Numbered from the stretch's first letter, positions 48,769 to 62,851 are shown. The stretch: DNA of 64,000 bases from Archivesica marissinica (GCA_014843695.1 CM026393.1:7925201-7989200), one strand, 5' to 3'. The notes: generated by a model not told the origin, from the letters alone. Program-made: numbers and translations.

Positions 48769-51145
48769 ATATCTACTGTTAGCAGTAAGCTCATTGGTGT
48801 TCCGTTATATCTACTGTTAGCAGTAAGTTCATTGGTGTTCCATTATATCTACTGTTAGCAGTAAACCTATTGGTGTTCTGTTATATCTACTGTTAGCAGT
48901 AAACTTATTGGTGTTCTGTTATATCTACTGTTAGCAGTAAGCTCATTGGTGTTCCGTTATAGCTACTGTTAGCAGTAAGCTCATTGATGTTCCGTTATAT
49001 CTACTGTTAGCAGTAAACTCATTGGTGTTCTGTTATATCTACTGTTAGCAGTAAGCTCATTGATGTTCCGTTATATCTACTGTTAGCAGTAAACCTATTG
49101 GTGTTCCGTTATATCTACTGTTAGCAGTAAACCTATTGGTGTTCCGTTATATCTACTGTTAGCAGTAAACCTATTGGTGTTCCGTTATATCTACTGTTAG
49201 CAGTAAACTCATTGGTGTTCCGTTATATCTACTGTTAGCAGTAAACTCATTGGTGTTCTGTTATATCTACTGTTAGCAGTAAGCTCATTGATGTTCCGTT
49301 ATATCTACTGTTAGCAGTAAACTCATTGGTGTTCTGTTATATCTACTGTTAGCAGTAAGCTCATTGATGTTCCGTTATATCTACTGTTAGCAGTAAACCT
49401 ATTGATGTTCCGTTATATCTACTGTTAGTACTAAACTTATTGGTGTTCCGTTATATCTACTGTTAGCAGTAAATTTATAAGTGTTCCATTATATCTACTG
49501 TTAGCAGTAAACTCATTGGTGTTCCGTTATATCTGCTGTTAGCAGTAAACTTATTAGTGTTCCATTATATATACTGTTAGCAGTAAACTCATTGGTGTTC
49601 TGTTATATCTACTGTTAGCAGTAAGCTCATTGGTGTTCCGTTATATCTAGTGTTAGCAGTAAGTTCATTGGTTTTCCGTTATATCTACTGTTAGCAGTAA
49701 ACCTATTGGTGTTCTGTTATATCTACTGTTAGCAGTAAACTTATTGGTGTTCTGTTATATATACTGTTAGCAGTAAGCTCATTGGTGTTCCGTTATATCT
49801 ACTGTTAGCAGTATGTTCATTGGTGTTCCATTCAATCTACTGTTAGCAGTACACTCATTGGTGTTCTGTTATATCTACTGTTAGCAGTAAGCGCATTGCT
49901 GTTCCGTTATATCTACTGTTAGCAGTAAACTCATTGGTGTTCCGTTATATCTACTGTTAGCAGTAAACCTATTGATGTTCCGTTATATCTACTGTTAGTA
50001 CTAAACTTATTGGTGTTCCGTTATATCTACTGTTAGCAGTAAACCTATTAGTGTTCCATTATATCTACTGTTAGCAGTAAACTCATCGGTGTTCCATTAT
50101 ATCTACTGTTAGCAGTAAATTCATTTGTGTTCTGTTATATCTACTGTTAGCAGTAAGCTCATTGGTGTTCCGTTATATCTACTGTTAGCAGTAAACTTAT
50201 TTGTGTTCCTTTTTATCTACTGGTAGCAGTAAACTCATTGGTGTTCCGTTATATCTACTGTTAGCAGTAAGCTCATTGGTATTCCGTTATATCTACTGTT
50301 AGCAGTAAACTCATTTGTGTTCTGTTATATCTACTGTTAGCAGTAAACCTATTGATGTTCCGTTATATCTACTGTTAGTACTAAACTTATTGGTGTTCCG
50401 TTATATCTACTGTTAGCAGTAAATTTATAAGTGTTCCATTATATCTACTGTGAGCAGTAAACTCATTGGTGTTCCGTTATATCTACTGTTAGCAGTAAAC
50501 TTATTAGTGTTCCATTATATATACTGTTAGCAGTAAACTCATTGGTGTTCCATTATATCTACTGTTAGCAGTAAATTCATTTGTGTTCTGTTATATCTAC
50601 TGTTAGCAGTAAGCTCATTGGTGTTCCGTTATATCTACTGTTAGCAGTAAACTTATTTGTGTTCCGTTTTATCTACTGGTAGCAGTAAACTCATTGGTGT
50701 TCCGTTATATCTACTGTTAGCAGTAAGCTCATTGGTATTCCGTTATATCTACTGTTAGCAGTAAACTCATTTGTGTTCTGTTATATCTACTGTTAGCAGT
50801 AAGCTCATTGGTGTTCCGTTATATCTACTGTTAGCAGTAAACTCATTGGTGTTCCGTTATATCTACTGTTAGCAGTAAACTCATTGGTGTTCCTTTATAT
50901 CTACTGTTAGCAGTAAACTCATTGGTGTTCCGATATATCTACTGTTAGCAGTAAACTCATTGGTGTTCTGTTATATCTACTGTTAGCAGTAAGCTCATTG
51001 GTGTTCCATTATATCTACTGTTAGCAGTAGACTCATTGGTGTTTCATTATATCTACTGTTAGCAGTAAGCTCATTGGTGTTCCATTATATCTACTGTTAG
51101 CAGTAAACTCATTGGTGTTCCATTATATCTACTGTTAGCAGTAAA
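48769..51145 (+). repeat. 38-bp minisatellite, about 62 copies (downstream)
   Basis: The unit contains GTGTTCCGTTATATCTACTG and TTAGCAGTAAACTCATTG. Groups of units recur as larger blocks (for example near 49960-50240 and 50340-50690). It is unrelated in sequence to the two 38-bp arrays in introns 2 and 4. Confidence 0.96.
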
Positions 51146-51470
51146 GCCCTATGCACTATGATGCAAAATGATGTGACATTGAAATTGCGAAGATTTAGAT
51201 AGATAATGTATATCATTACTAATATTGAGATAGCGAAGATTTAGATAATGTATATCATTACTAATATTGTATGCAGCTGGCTGTGAGACATCTTTGTTAT
51301 TTTGTTTTTAATTTGTGCAAATATTAAAATTTAAAGCTATTTGAAATTATTATCGACTATTACATGTAACATGTATGTCCCATACTACTTGACTATAACA
51401 TGTACCACCCACCTCCTCCACCATGACAAACTCATAATGATCTGGGTCCCCCATCACGCCCCACAGTCAT
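51146..51470 (+). other. AT-rich spacer with a short duplication
   Basis: Two copies of GCGAAGATTTAGATA followed by ATGTATATCATTACTAATAT lie at about 51186-51270. Nothing else was recognised. Confidence 0.5.
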
Positions 51471-51685
51471 TCTGTAGGTTAATTACAGCAACAACAGACT
51501 ACTACAAGATTTCCTCTTTTCCAAGTACTATTCTTCACTGGAACCATCACCCTCCTGACATTGCCCAACTCCCTACCATAGACGAGTTCAATTCATGAGT
51601 TCATAGTTTGCAGTATTTATCATGTCTGCCCCTAGTTTTTCTTGCCTAGCTTCTTTTAACTCAAAATATTTTCATTTCTCTTGTA
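51471..51685 (+). mobile_element. 3' end of a LINE, same family as 3895-5586
   Basis: The block encodes RLITATTDYYKISSFPSTIL and HWNHHPPDIAQLP, matching the C-terminal domain at 5283-5400. Only this terminal part is present, so it is a strongly 5'-truncated copy. Confidence 0.8.
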
Positions 51686-51689
51686 TGTT

Positions 51690-51858
51690 GCTTTGAATGG
51701 CAAGATCCATTGTCTGTGTGTGTTTTACACATTGGTGTAATGATACAGACATAGACTCATTCTCAGAGTCTCTGGTTTAAAGTCTCATCTGAAATACTAT
51801 TAATTTTATTGGGTCAGACGGGGGATGGAACCTGCGATCGCTGGATTACCAGTCCACT
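51690..51858 (-). mobile_element. tRNA-derived SINE, family A, minus strand; founder of the array
   Basis: The reverse complement matches the body of 61623-61760 (CAGATGAGACTTTAAACC against CAGATGGGACATTAAACC; AGTCTATGTCTGTATC). Its head reads on the plus strand GGTCAGACGGGGGATGGAAC and then GATCGCTGGATTACCAGTCC. It passes without a break into the 53-bp array, whose unit is part of this head. Confidence 0.8.
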
Positions 51859-54800
51859 GGACTACATGTCTGTCTGTAATACATTGTTGATCGCTGGATT
51901 ACCAGTCCACTGGACTACAGATCGGTCTGTAATACCTTGTAAATCGCTGGATTACCAGTCCACTGGACTACAGATCCGTCTGTAATACCTTGTTGATCGC
52001 TGGATTACCAGTCCACTGGACTACAGATCCGTCTGTAATACCTTGTTGATCGCTGGATTACCAGTCCACTGGACTACAGATCCGTCTGTAATACCTTGTT
52101 AATAGCTAGATTACCAGTCCACTGGACTACAGATCCGTCTGTAATACCTTGTTAATAGCTAGATTACCAGTCCACTGGACTACAGATCTGTCTGTAATAC
52201 CTTGTTGATCGCTGGATTACCAGTCCACTGGACTACAGATCCGTCTGTAATACCTTGTTAATAGCTAGATTACCAGTCCACTGGACTACAGATCCGTCTG
52301 TAATACCTAGTTGATCGCTAGATTACCAGTCCACTGGACTACAGATCCGTCTGTAATACCTTGTTAATAGCTAGATTACCAGTCCACTGGACTACATATC
52401 CGTCTGTAATACCTTGATCGCTGGATTACCAGTCCACTGGACTACAGATCCGTCTGTAATACCTTGTTAATAGCTAGATTACCAGTCCACTGGACTACAG
52501 ATCCGTCTGTAATACCTTGATCGCTGGATTACCAGTCCACTCGACTACAGATCCGTCTGTAATACCTAGTTGATCGCTAGATTACCAGTCCACTGGACTA
52601 CAGATCTGTCTGTAATACCTTGATAGCTAGATTACCAGTCCACTGGACTACAGATCCGTCTGTAATACCTTGATCGCTGGATTACCAGTCCACTGGACTA
52701 CAGATCCGTCTGTAATACCTTGTTGATCGCTGGATTACCAGTCCACTGGACTACAGATCCGTCTGTAATACCTTGTTGATCGCTGGATTACCAGTCCACT
52801 GGACTACAGATCCGTCTGTAATACCTTGTTGATCGCTGGATTACCAGTCCACTGGACTACAGATCCGTCTGTAATACCTTGTTGATCGCTGGATTACCAG
52901 TCCACTGGACTACAGATCCGTCTGTAATACCTTGTTGATCGCTGGATTACCAGTCCACTGGACTACAGATCTGTCTGTAATACCTTGTTGATCGCTGGAT
53001 TACCAGTCCACTGGACTACAGATCCGTCTGTAATACCTTGTTGATCGCTGGATTACCAGTCCACTGGACTACAGATCCGTCTGTAATACCTTGTTGATCG
53101 CTAGATTACCAGTCCACTGGACTACAGATCCGTCTGTAATACCTTGTTGATAGCTGGATTACCAGTCCACTGGACTACAGATCCGTCTGTAATACCTTGT
53201 TGATCGCTAGATTACCAGTCCACTGGACTACAGATCCGTCTGTAATACCTTGTTGATCGCTGGATTACCAGTCCACTGGACTACAGATCCGTCTGTAATA
53301 CCTTGTTGATCGCTGGATTACCAGTCCACTGGACTACAGATCCGTCTGTAATACCTTGTTGATCGCTGGATTACCAGTCCACTGGACTACAGATCCGTCT
53401 GTAATACCTTGTTAATAGCTGGATTACCAGTCCACTGGACTACAGATCCGTCTGTAATACCTTGATCGCTGGATTACCAGTCCACTGGACTACAGATCCG
53501 TCTGTAATACCTTGTTGATCGCTGGATTACCAGTCCACTGGACTACAGATCCGTCTGTAATACCTTGATCGCTGGATTACCAGTCCACTGGACTACAGAT
53601 CCGTCTGTAATACCTTGTTGATCGCTGGATTACCAGTCCACTGGACTACAGATCCGTCTGTAATACCTTGTTGATCGCTGGATTACCAGTCCACTGGACT
53701 ACAGATCCGTCTGTAATACCTTGTTGATAGCTAGATTACCAGTCCACTGGACTACAGATCCGTCTGTAATACCTTGTTGATCGCTGGATTACCAGTCCAC
53801 TGGACTACAGATCCATCTGTAATACCTTGTAGATCGCTGGATTACCAGTCCACTGGACTACAGATCCGTCTGTAATACCTTGTTGATCGCTGGATTACCA
53901 GTCCACTGGACTACAGATCCGTCTGTAATACCTTGTTAATAGCTAGATTACCAGTCCACTGGACTACAGATCCGTCTGTAATACCTTGTTGATCGCTGGA
54001 TTACCAGTCCACTGGACTACAGATCCATCTGTAATACCTTGTAGATCGCTGGATTACGAGTCCACTGGACTACAGATCCGTCTGTAATACCTTGTAGATC
54101 GCTGGATTACCAGTCCACTGTACTACATATCCGTCTGTAATACCTTGTTGATTGCTGGATTACCAGTCCACTGGACTACAGATCCGTCTGTAATACCTTG
54201 TTAATAGCTAGATTACCAGTCCACTGGACTACAGATCCGTCTGTAATACCTTGTTAATAGCTAGATTACCAGTCCACTGGACTACAGATCTGTCTGTAAT
54301 ACCTTGTTAATAGCTAGATTACCAGTCCACTGGACTACAGATCTGTCTGTAATACCTTGTTGATCGCTGGATTACCAGTCCACTGGACTACAGATCCGTC
54401 TGTAATACCTTGTAGATCGCTGGATTACCAGTCCACTGTACTACATATCCGTCTGTAATACCTTGTTGATTGCTGGATTACCAGTCCACTGGACTACAGA
54501 TCCGTCTGTAATACCTTGTTAATAGCTAGATTACCAGTCCACTGGACTACAGATCCGTCTGTAATACCTTGTTAATAGCTAGATTACCAGTCCACTGGAC
54601 TACAGATCTGTCTGTAATACCTTGTTAATAGCTAGATTACCAGTCCACTGGACTACAGATCCATCTGTAATACCTTGATCGCTGGATTACCAGTCCACTG
54701 GACTACAGATCCATCTGTAATACCTTGTAGATCGCTGGATTACCAGTCCACTGGACTACAGATCCTTCTGTAATACCTTGTTGATCGCTGGATTACCAGT

Positions 54801-57800
54801 CCACTGGACTACAGATCCGTCTGTAATACCTTGTTAATAGCTAGATTACCAGTCCACTGGACTACAGATCCGTCTGTAATACCTTGTAGATCGCTGGATT
54901 ACCAGTCCACTGTACTACAGATCCATCTGTAATACCTTGTAGATCGCTGGATTACGAGTCCACTGGACTACAGATCCGTCTGTAATACCTTGTAGATCGC
55001 TGGATTACCAGTCCACTGTACTACATATTCGTCTGTAATACCTTGTTGATTGCTGGATTACCAGTCCACTGGACTACAGATCCGTCTGTAATACCTTGTT
55101 AATAGCTAGATTACCAGTCCACTGGACTACAGATCCGTCTGTAATACCTTGTTAATAGCTAGATTACCAGTCCACTGGACTACAGATCTGTCTGTAATAC
55201 CTTGTTAATAGCTAGATTACCAGTCCACTGGACTACAGCTCTGTCAGTAATACCTTGTTGATCGCTGGATTACCAGTCCACTGGACTACAGATCCGTCTG
55301 TAATACCTTGTAGATCGCTGGATTACCAGTCCACTGTACTACATATCCGTCTGTAATACCTTGTTGATTGCTGGATTACCAGTCCACTGGACTACAGATC
55401 CGTCTGTAATACCTTGTTAATAGCTAGATTACCAGTCCACTGGACTACAGATCCGTCTGTAATACCTTGTTAATAGCTAGATTACCAGTCCACTGGACTA
55501 CAGATCTGTCTGTAATACCTTGTTAATAGCTAGATTACCAGTCCACTGGACTACAGATCCATCTGTAATACCTTGATCGCTGGATTACCAGTCCACTGGA
55601 CTACAGATCCATCTGTAATACCTTGTAGATCGCTGGATTACCAGTCCACTGGATTACAGATCCTTCTGTAATACCTTGTTGATCGCTGGATTACCAGTCC
55701 ACTGGACTACAGATCCGTCTGTAATACCTTGTTAATAGCTAGATTACCAGTCCACTGGACTACAGATCCGTCTGTAATACCTTGTAGATCGCTGGATTAC
55801 CAGTCCACTGTACTACAGATCCATCTGTAATACCTTGTAGATCGCTGGATTACGAGTCCACTGGACTACAGATCCGTCTGTAATACCTTGTAGATCGCTG
55901 GATTACCAGTCCACTGTACTACATATTCGTCTGTAATACCTTGTTGATTGCTGGATTACCAGTCCACTGGACTACAGATCCGTCTGTAATACCTTGTTAA
56001 TAGCTAGATTACCAGTCCACTGGACTACAGATCTGTCTGTAATACCTTGTTGATCGCTGGATTACCAGGCAATTGGACTACAGATCCGTCTGTAATACCT
56101 TGTTAATAGCTAGATTACCAGGCCACTGGACTACAGATCCGTCTGTAATACCTAGTTGATAGCTAGTTTACCAGTCCACTGGACTACAGATACGTCTGTA
56201 ATACCTTGTTAATAGCTAGATTACCAGTCCACTGGACTACATATCCGTCTGTAATACCTTGATCGCTGGATTACCAGTCCACTGGACTACAGATCTGTCT
56301 GTAATACCTTGTTAATAGCTAGATTACCAGTCCACTGGACTACAGATCCGTCTGTAATACCTTGATCGCTGGATTACCAGTCCACTCGATTACAGATCCG
56401 TCTGTAATACCTAGTTGATCGCTAGATTACCAGTCCACTGGACTACAGATCTGTCTATAATACCTTGTTAATAGCTAGATTACCAGTCCACTGGACTACA
56501 GATCCGTCTGTAATACCTTGATCGCTGGATTACCAGTCCACTGGACTACAGGTATGTCTGTAATACCTTGTTAATAGCTAGATTACCAGTCCACTGGACT
56601 ACAAACCTGTCTGTATTACCTTGTTAATAGCTAGATTACCAGTCCACTGGACTACAGATCCGTCTGTAATACCTTGTTAATAGCTAGATTACCAGTCCAC
56701 TGGACTACAGATCTGTCTGTAATACCTTGTTGATCGCTGGATTACCAGGCAATTGGACTACAGATCCGTCTGTAATACCTTGTTAATAGCTAGATTACCA
56801 GGCCACTGGACTACAGATCCGTCTGTAATACCTAGTTGATCGCTAGTTTACCAGTCCACTGGACTACAGATACGTCTGTAATACCTTGTTAATAGCTAGA
56901 TTACCAGTCCACTGGACTACATATCCGTCTGTAATACCTTGATCGCTGGATTACCAGTCCACTGGACTACAGATCTGTCTGTAATACCTTGTTAATAGCT
57001 AGATTACCAGTCCACTGGACTACAGATCCGTCTGTAATACCTTGATCGCTGGATTACCAGTCCACTCGATTACAGATCCGTCTGTAATACCTAGTTGATC
57101 GCTAGATTACCAGTCCACTGGACTACAGATCTGTCTGTAATACCTTGTTAATAGCTAGATTACCAGTCCACTGGACTACAGATCCGTCTGTAATACCTTG
57201 ATCGCTGGATTACCAGTCCACTGGACTACAGGTCTGTCTGTAATACCTTGTTAATAGCTAGATTACCAGTCCACTGGACTACAGACCTGTCTGTATTACC
57301 TTGTTAATAGCTAGATTACCAGTCCACTGGACTACAGATCCGCCTGTAATACCTTGTTAATAGCTAGATTACCAGTCCACTGGACTACAGATCCGTCTGT
57401 AATACCTTGTAGATCGTTGGATTACCAGTCCACTGGACTACAGATCTGTCTGTAATACCTTGTAGATCGCTGGATTACCAGTCCACTGGACTACAGATCC
57501 GTCTGTAATACCTTGTTAATAGCTAGATTACCAGTCCACTGGACTACAGATCTGTCTGTAATACCTTGTTAATAGCTAGATTACCAGTCCACTGGACTAC
57601 AGATCTGTCTGTAATACCTTGTTAATCGCTGGATTACCAGTCCACTGGACTACAGGTCCGTCTGTAATAACTTGTTGATCGCTGGATTACCAGTCCACTG
57701 GACTACAGGTCCGTCTCTGTAATACCTTGTTGATCGCTGGATTACCAGTCCACTGGACTACATATCTGTCTGTAATACCTTGTTAATAGCTAGATTACCA

Positions 57801-60800
57801 GTCCACTGGACTACAGATCCGTCTGTAATACCTTGTTAATAGCTAGATTACCAGTCCACTGGACTACAGATCCGTCTGTAATACCTTGTTAATAGCTAGA
57901 TTACCAGTCCACTGGACTACAGATCTGTCTGTAATACCTTGTTGATCGCTGGATTACCAGTCCACTGGACTACAGATCCGTCTGTAATACCTTGTAGATC
58001 GCTGGATTACCAGTCCACTGGACTACAGATCCGTCTGTAATACCTTGTTGATCGCTGGATTACCAGTCCACTGGACTACAGATCCGTCTGTAATACCTTG
58101 TTAATAGCTAGATTACCAGTCCACTGGACTACAGATCCGTCTGTAATACCTTGTTAATAGCTAGATTACCAGTCCACTGGACTACAGATCTGTCTGTAAT
58201 ACCTTGTTAATAGCTAGATTACCAGTCCACTGGACTACAGATCCGTCTGTAATACCTGTTATAGCTAGATTACCAGTCCACTGGACTACAGATATGTGTA
58301 ATACCTGTTGATCGCTGGATTACCAGTCCACTGGACTACAGATCCGTCTGTATTACCTTGTAGATCGCTGGATTACCAGTCCACTGGACTACAGATCCGT
58401 CTGTAATACCTTGTTAATAGCTAGATTACCAGTCCACTGGACTACAGATCTGTCTGTAATACCTTGTTAATAGCTAGATTACCAGTCCACTGGACTACAG
58501 ATCCGTCTGTAATACCTTGTTGATCGCTGGATTACCAGTCCACTGGACTACAGATCCGTCTGTAATACCTTGTTAATAGCTAGATTACCAGTCCACTGGA
58601 CTACAGATCCGTCTGTAATACCTTGTTAATAGCTAGATTACCAGTCCACTGGACTACAGATCTGTCTGTAATACCTTGTTAATAGCTAGATTACCAGTCC
58701 ACTGGACTACAGATCCATCTGTAATACCTTGATCGCTGGATTACCAGTCCACTGGACTACAGATCCATCTGTAATACCTTGTAGATCGCTGGATTACCAG
58801 TCCACTGGATTACAGATCCTTCTGTAATACCTTGTTGATCGCTGGATTACCAGTCCACTGGACTACAGATCCGTCTGTAATACCTTGTTAATAGCTAGAT
58901 TACCAGTCCACTGGACTACAGATCCGTCTGTAATACCTTGTAGATCGCTGGATTACCAGTCCACTGTACTACAGATCCATCTGTAATACCTTGTAGATCG
59001 CTGGATTACGAGTCCACTGGACTACAGATCCGTCTGTAATACCTTGTAGATCGCTGGATTACCAGTCCACTGTACTACATATTCGTCTGTAATACCTTGT
59101 TGATTGCTGGATTACCAGTCCACTGGACTACAGATCCGTCTGTAATACCTTGTTAATAGCTAGATTACCAGTCCACTGGACTACAGATCCGTCTGTAATA
59201 CCTTGTTAATAGCTAGATTACCAGTCCACTGGACTACAGATCTGTCTGTAATACCTTGTTAATAGCTAGATTACCAGTCCACTGGACTACAGATCCGTCT
59301 GTAATACCTTGTTGATCGCTGGATTACCAGTCCACTGGACTACAGATCCGTCTGTAATACCTTGTAGATCGCTGGATTACCAGTCCACTGGACTACAGAT
59401 CCGTCTGTAATACCTTGTTGATCGCTGGATTACCAGTCCACTGGACTACAGATCCGTCTGTAATACCTTGTTAATAGCTAGATTACCAGTCCACTGGACT
59501 ACAGATCCGTCTGTAATACCTTGTTAATAGCTAGATTACCAGTCCACTGGACTACAGATCTGTCTGTAATACCTTGTTAATAGCTAGATTACCAGTCCAC
59601 TGGACTACAGATCCGTCTGTAATACCTTGTTAATAGCTAGATTACCAGTCCACTGGACTACAGATCCGTCTGTAATACCTTGTTGATCGCTGGATTACCA
59701 GTCCACTGGACTACAGATCCGTCTGTAATACCTTGTTGATCGCTGGATTACCAGTCCACTGGACTACAGATCCGTCTGTAATACCTTGTTAATAGCTAGA
59801 TTACCAGTCCACTGGACTACAGATCTGTCTGTAATACCTTGTTAATCGCTAGATTACCAGTCCACTGGACTACAGATCCGTCTGTAATACCTTGTTGATC
59901 GCTGGATTACCAGTCCACTGGACTACAGATCCGTCTGTAATACCTTGTTGATCGCTGGATTACCAGTCCACTGGACTACAGATCCGTCTGTAATACCTTG
60001 TTGATCGCTGGATTACCAGTCCACTGGACTACAGATCCGTCTGTAATACCTTTGCTGGATTACCAGTCCACTGGACTACAGATCCGTCTGTAATACCTTG
60101 TTAATAGCTAGATTACCAGTCCACTGGACTACAATCGTCTGTAATACCTTATGCTGATTACCAGTCCACTGGACTACAGATCCGTCTGTAATACCTTGTT
60201 GATCGCTGGATTACCAGTCCACTGGACTACAGATCCGTCTGTAATACCTTGTTGATCGCTGGATTACCAGTCCACTGGACTACAGATCCGTCTGTAATAC
60301 CTTGTTGATCGCTGGATTACCAGTCCACTGGACTACAGATCCGTCTGTAATACCTTGTTGATCGCTGGATTACCAGTCCACTGGACTACAGATCCGTCTG
60401 TAATACCTTGTTGATCGCTGGATTACCAGTCCACTGGACTACAGATCCGTCTGTAATACCTTGTTAATAGCTAGATTACCAGTCCACTGGACTACATATC
60501 CGTCTGTAATACCTTGTTGATCGCTGGATTACCAGTCCACTGTACTACAGATCTGTCTGTAATACCTTGTTGATCGCTGGATTACCAGTCCACTGAACTA
60601 CAGATCCGTCTGTAATACCTTGTTGATCGCTGGATTACCAGTCCACTGGACTACATATCCGTCTGTAATACCTTGTAGATCGCTGGATTACCAGTCCACT
60701 GGACTACAGATTCGTCTGTAATACCTTGTTGATCGCTGGATTACCAGTCCACTGGACTACAGATCCGTCTGTAATACCTTGTAGATCGCTGGATTACCAG

Positions 60801-61529
60801 TCCACTGGACTACAGATCTGTCTGTAATACCTTGTAGATCGCTGGATTACCAGTCCACTGGACTACAGATCTGTCTGTAATACCTTGTTGATCGCTGGAT
60901 TACCAGTCCACTGGACTACATATCCGTCTGTAATACCTTGTTAATAGCTAGATTACAAGTCCACTGGACTACAGATCCGTCTGTAATACCTTGATCGCTG
61001 GATTACCAGTCCACTGGACTACAGATCTGTCTGTAATACCTTGTTAATAGCTAGATTACCAGTCCACTTGACTACAGATCTATCTGTAATACCTTGTGGA
61101 TCGCTGGATTACTAGTCCACTGGACTTCAGATGCGTCTGTAATACCTTGTTGATCGCTGGATTACCAGTCCACTGGACTACAGATCCGTCTGTAATACCT
61201 AGTTGATCGCTAGATTACTAGTCCACTGGACTACAGATCCGTCTGTAATACCTAGTTGATCGCTAGATTACCAGTCCACTGGACTACAGATCTGTCTGTA
61301 ATACCTTGTAGATCGCTGGATTACCAGTCCACTGGACTACAGATCCGTCTGTAATACCTTGTTGATCGCTGTATTACCAGTCCACTGGACTACAGATCCG
61401 TCTGTAATACCCTGTTAATAGCTAGATTACCAGTCCACTGGACTACAGATCCGTCTGTAATACCTTGTAGATCGCTGGATTACCAGTCCACTGGACTACA
61501 GATCCGTCTGTAATACTTTGTTGATCGCT
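51836..61529 (-). repeat. 53-bp array derived from a SINE head, roughly 185 copies
   Basis: The unit holds GATCGCTGGATTACCAGTCC, ACTGGACTACAGATCCGTCT and GTAATACCTTGTT; 48-bp forms lack TTGTT. On the minus strand each unit contains TAGTCCAGTGGACTGG, the Pol III A-box region of SINE family A, but no B box. Two main subtypes, TTGATCGCTGG and TTAATAGCTAG, alternate. Longer blocks recur at spacings of about 680 and 898 bp. Each unit also has the palindrome AGTCCA-C-TGGACT. Confidence 0.95.
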
Positions 61530-61593
61530 TTTGAACCGACTATATATAACATAAAATAATGGTAACAGCTATAAAATTAGAATCACTGATAAT

Positions 61594-61862
61594 AGTATGC
61601 ACGCTGGACTGGTAATCCAGGGATCGCAGGTTCGATCCCCCGTCTGACCATAATAAAATTGACAGTCTTTCAGATGGGACATTAAACCGAGGTCTCGTGT
61701 CGGTGCTTGACACCGTGCACGTAAAAGAACCAGAGGAGACTCTGGAATGGGTCTATGTCTGTATCTTTGCACTATCCTCCAAACATCTAAAATGACTAAT
61801 CTCTTCAGGAGGCGTCGCTCATATATATGGGCAACCGGTAGCGACGATAAATAAACGTAAAA
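61594..61862 (+). mobile_element. tRNA-derived SINE, family A (copy 2)
   Basis: Same element as at 2845, with B box GGTTCGATCCC at about 61629. It has an 8-base insertion (ACCGTGCA) in the body relative to copy 1 and lies about 65 bases from the array derived from the family. Confidence 0.75.
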
Positions 61863-62198
61863 ACACACACATAGTATGCATATTTATTATTAATTTGTGT
61901 GAAATAACGATATCTGATTGGATTATTGATTAGTTTGGCAGCGACTGGCCAGCTAAACAACTGATGTGATAATCACAGAACGTGAAAGGTCAGATGGTAA
62001 GCTTTAATTCCATTCCAGAATTATTAAAATATTCAAGAAATAAAAACAGTTGTGATGTGGGGCGCCGTGTTTTCCGTTATTTTCCTTATAATATCTACAA
62101 GGGCGCCGTGTTTTAAACCTATCCGGCAAATTGGACTGTTTTTGAAAACGAAAGTAGAACAAGTTTTGCAATTGTCATTTTTATTGTTATACCGTAAC

Positions 62199-62651
62199 AT
62201 GGCGTCCTATGATTATAATTTTATTTACAACAGATGCGATGGTATTGAAACGGATGATAAACGGCTAGCGTTGGAAGTGGTTAAGTATTTAGAAGAGAAA
62301 ATAAGAGGGTGGAATTGTGGCCAAGTGGGGTATTACGCGGACAGAGACGCAACACCAGGAAGAAGTATTTTTGATGAATTATTTAAGATAGTTCGTACTA
62401 CAGAGCTGACTTTGGTTGTGATCACGCCGGAATTTCGGGCAAATTATTGGGCAAAGTATTGTAAACAAGCGGCATTCAAGTATCTACTAGACTGTGAACA
62501 TTCTCACAAACTCATTCCAATTGCAATAAATATACCGAACACGGCCCTTGAAGAGCTCAATGTTAACGAACCGTTGTTTATCAGAGGTTGTACGACGAGC
62601 GAATGGGAGAACTCTAGCAGTAACAAACTAAGCCTAAACAGACTAAAACAG
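62199..62651 (+). CDS. TIR-domain exon, copy 2 (gene continues off the window)
   Basis: The exon encodes 151 residues, MASYDYNFIYNRCDG to LSLNRLKQ, a complete TIR domain. Here the BB loop keeps the consensus, RDATPGRSI, unlike copy 1. The Trp+4 position is Cys (YWAKYCKQ), so NADase activity is not expected. The start is conserved and the exon ends at CAG/GTAATG, phase 0, as in copy 1. The open frame continues to 62765, with a 9-base indel relative to copy 1 in what I take to be intron. If the gene has the same plan, the linker and RING exons lie to the right of the window. Confidence 0.75.
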
Positions 62652-62773
62652 GTAATGGAAGATCAGGTGGTCGTTGGTTCAAACTTGGACTTGGTTACAT
62701 TAATAGTATCGGAAGTGTCTCCATACCCATGCTTAACCCTTTCAACACCACATACCTCTAAATAGGCTTACAA

Positions 62774-62851
62774 AAAAGTGTAGATCTAGATGAGCCGGCT
62801 CGTGACGAGCCGTCTCGTGACGAGCCGTCTCATCAGGATCTGCACTTTTTT
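62774..62851 (+). repeat. Small dispersed hairpin, expanded copy
   Basis: Same hairpin as 6863-6925, but the core CTCGTGACGAGCCGT is present twice (15 extra bases). Confidence 0.7.
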
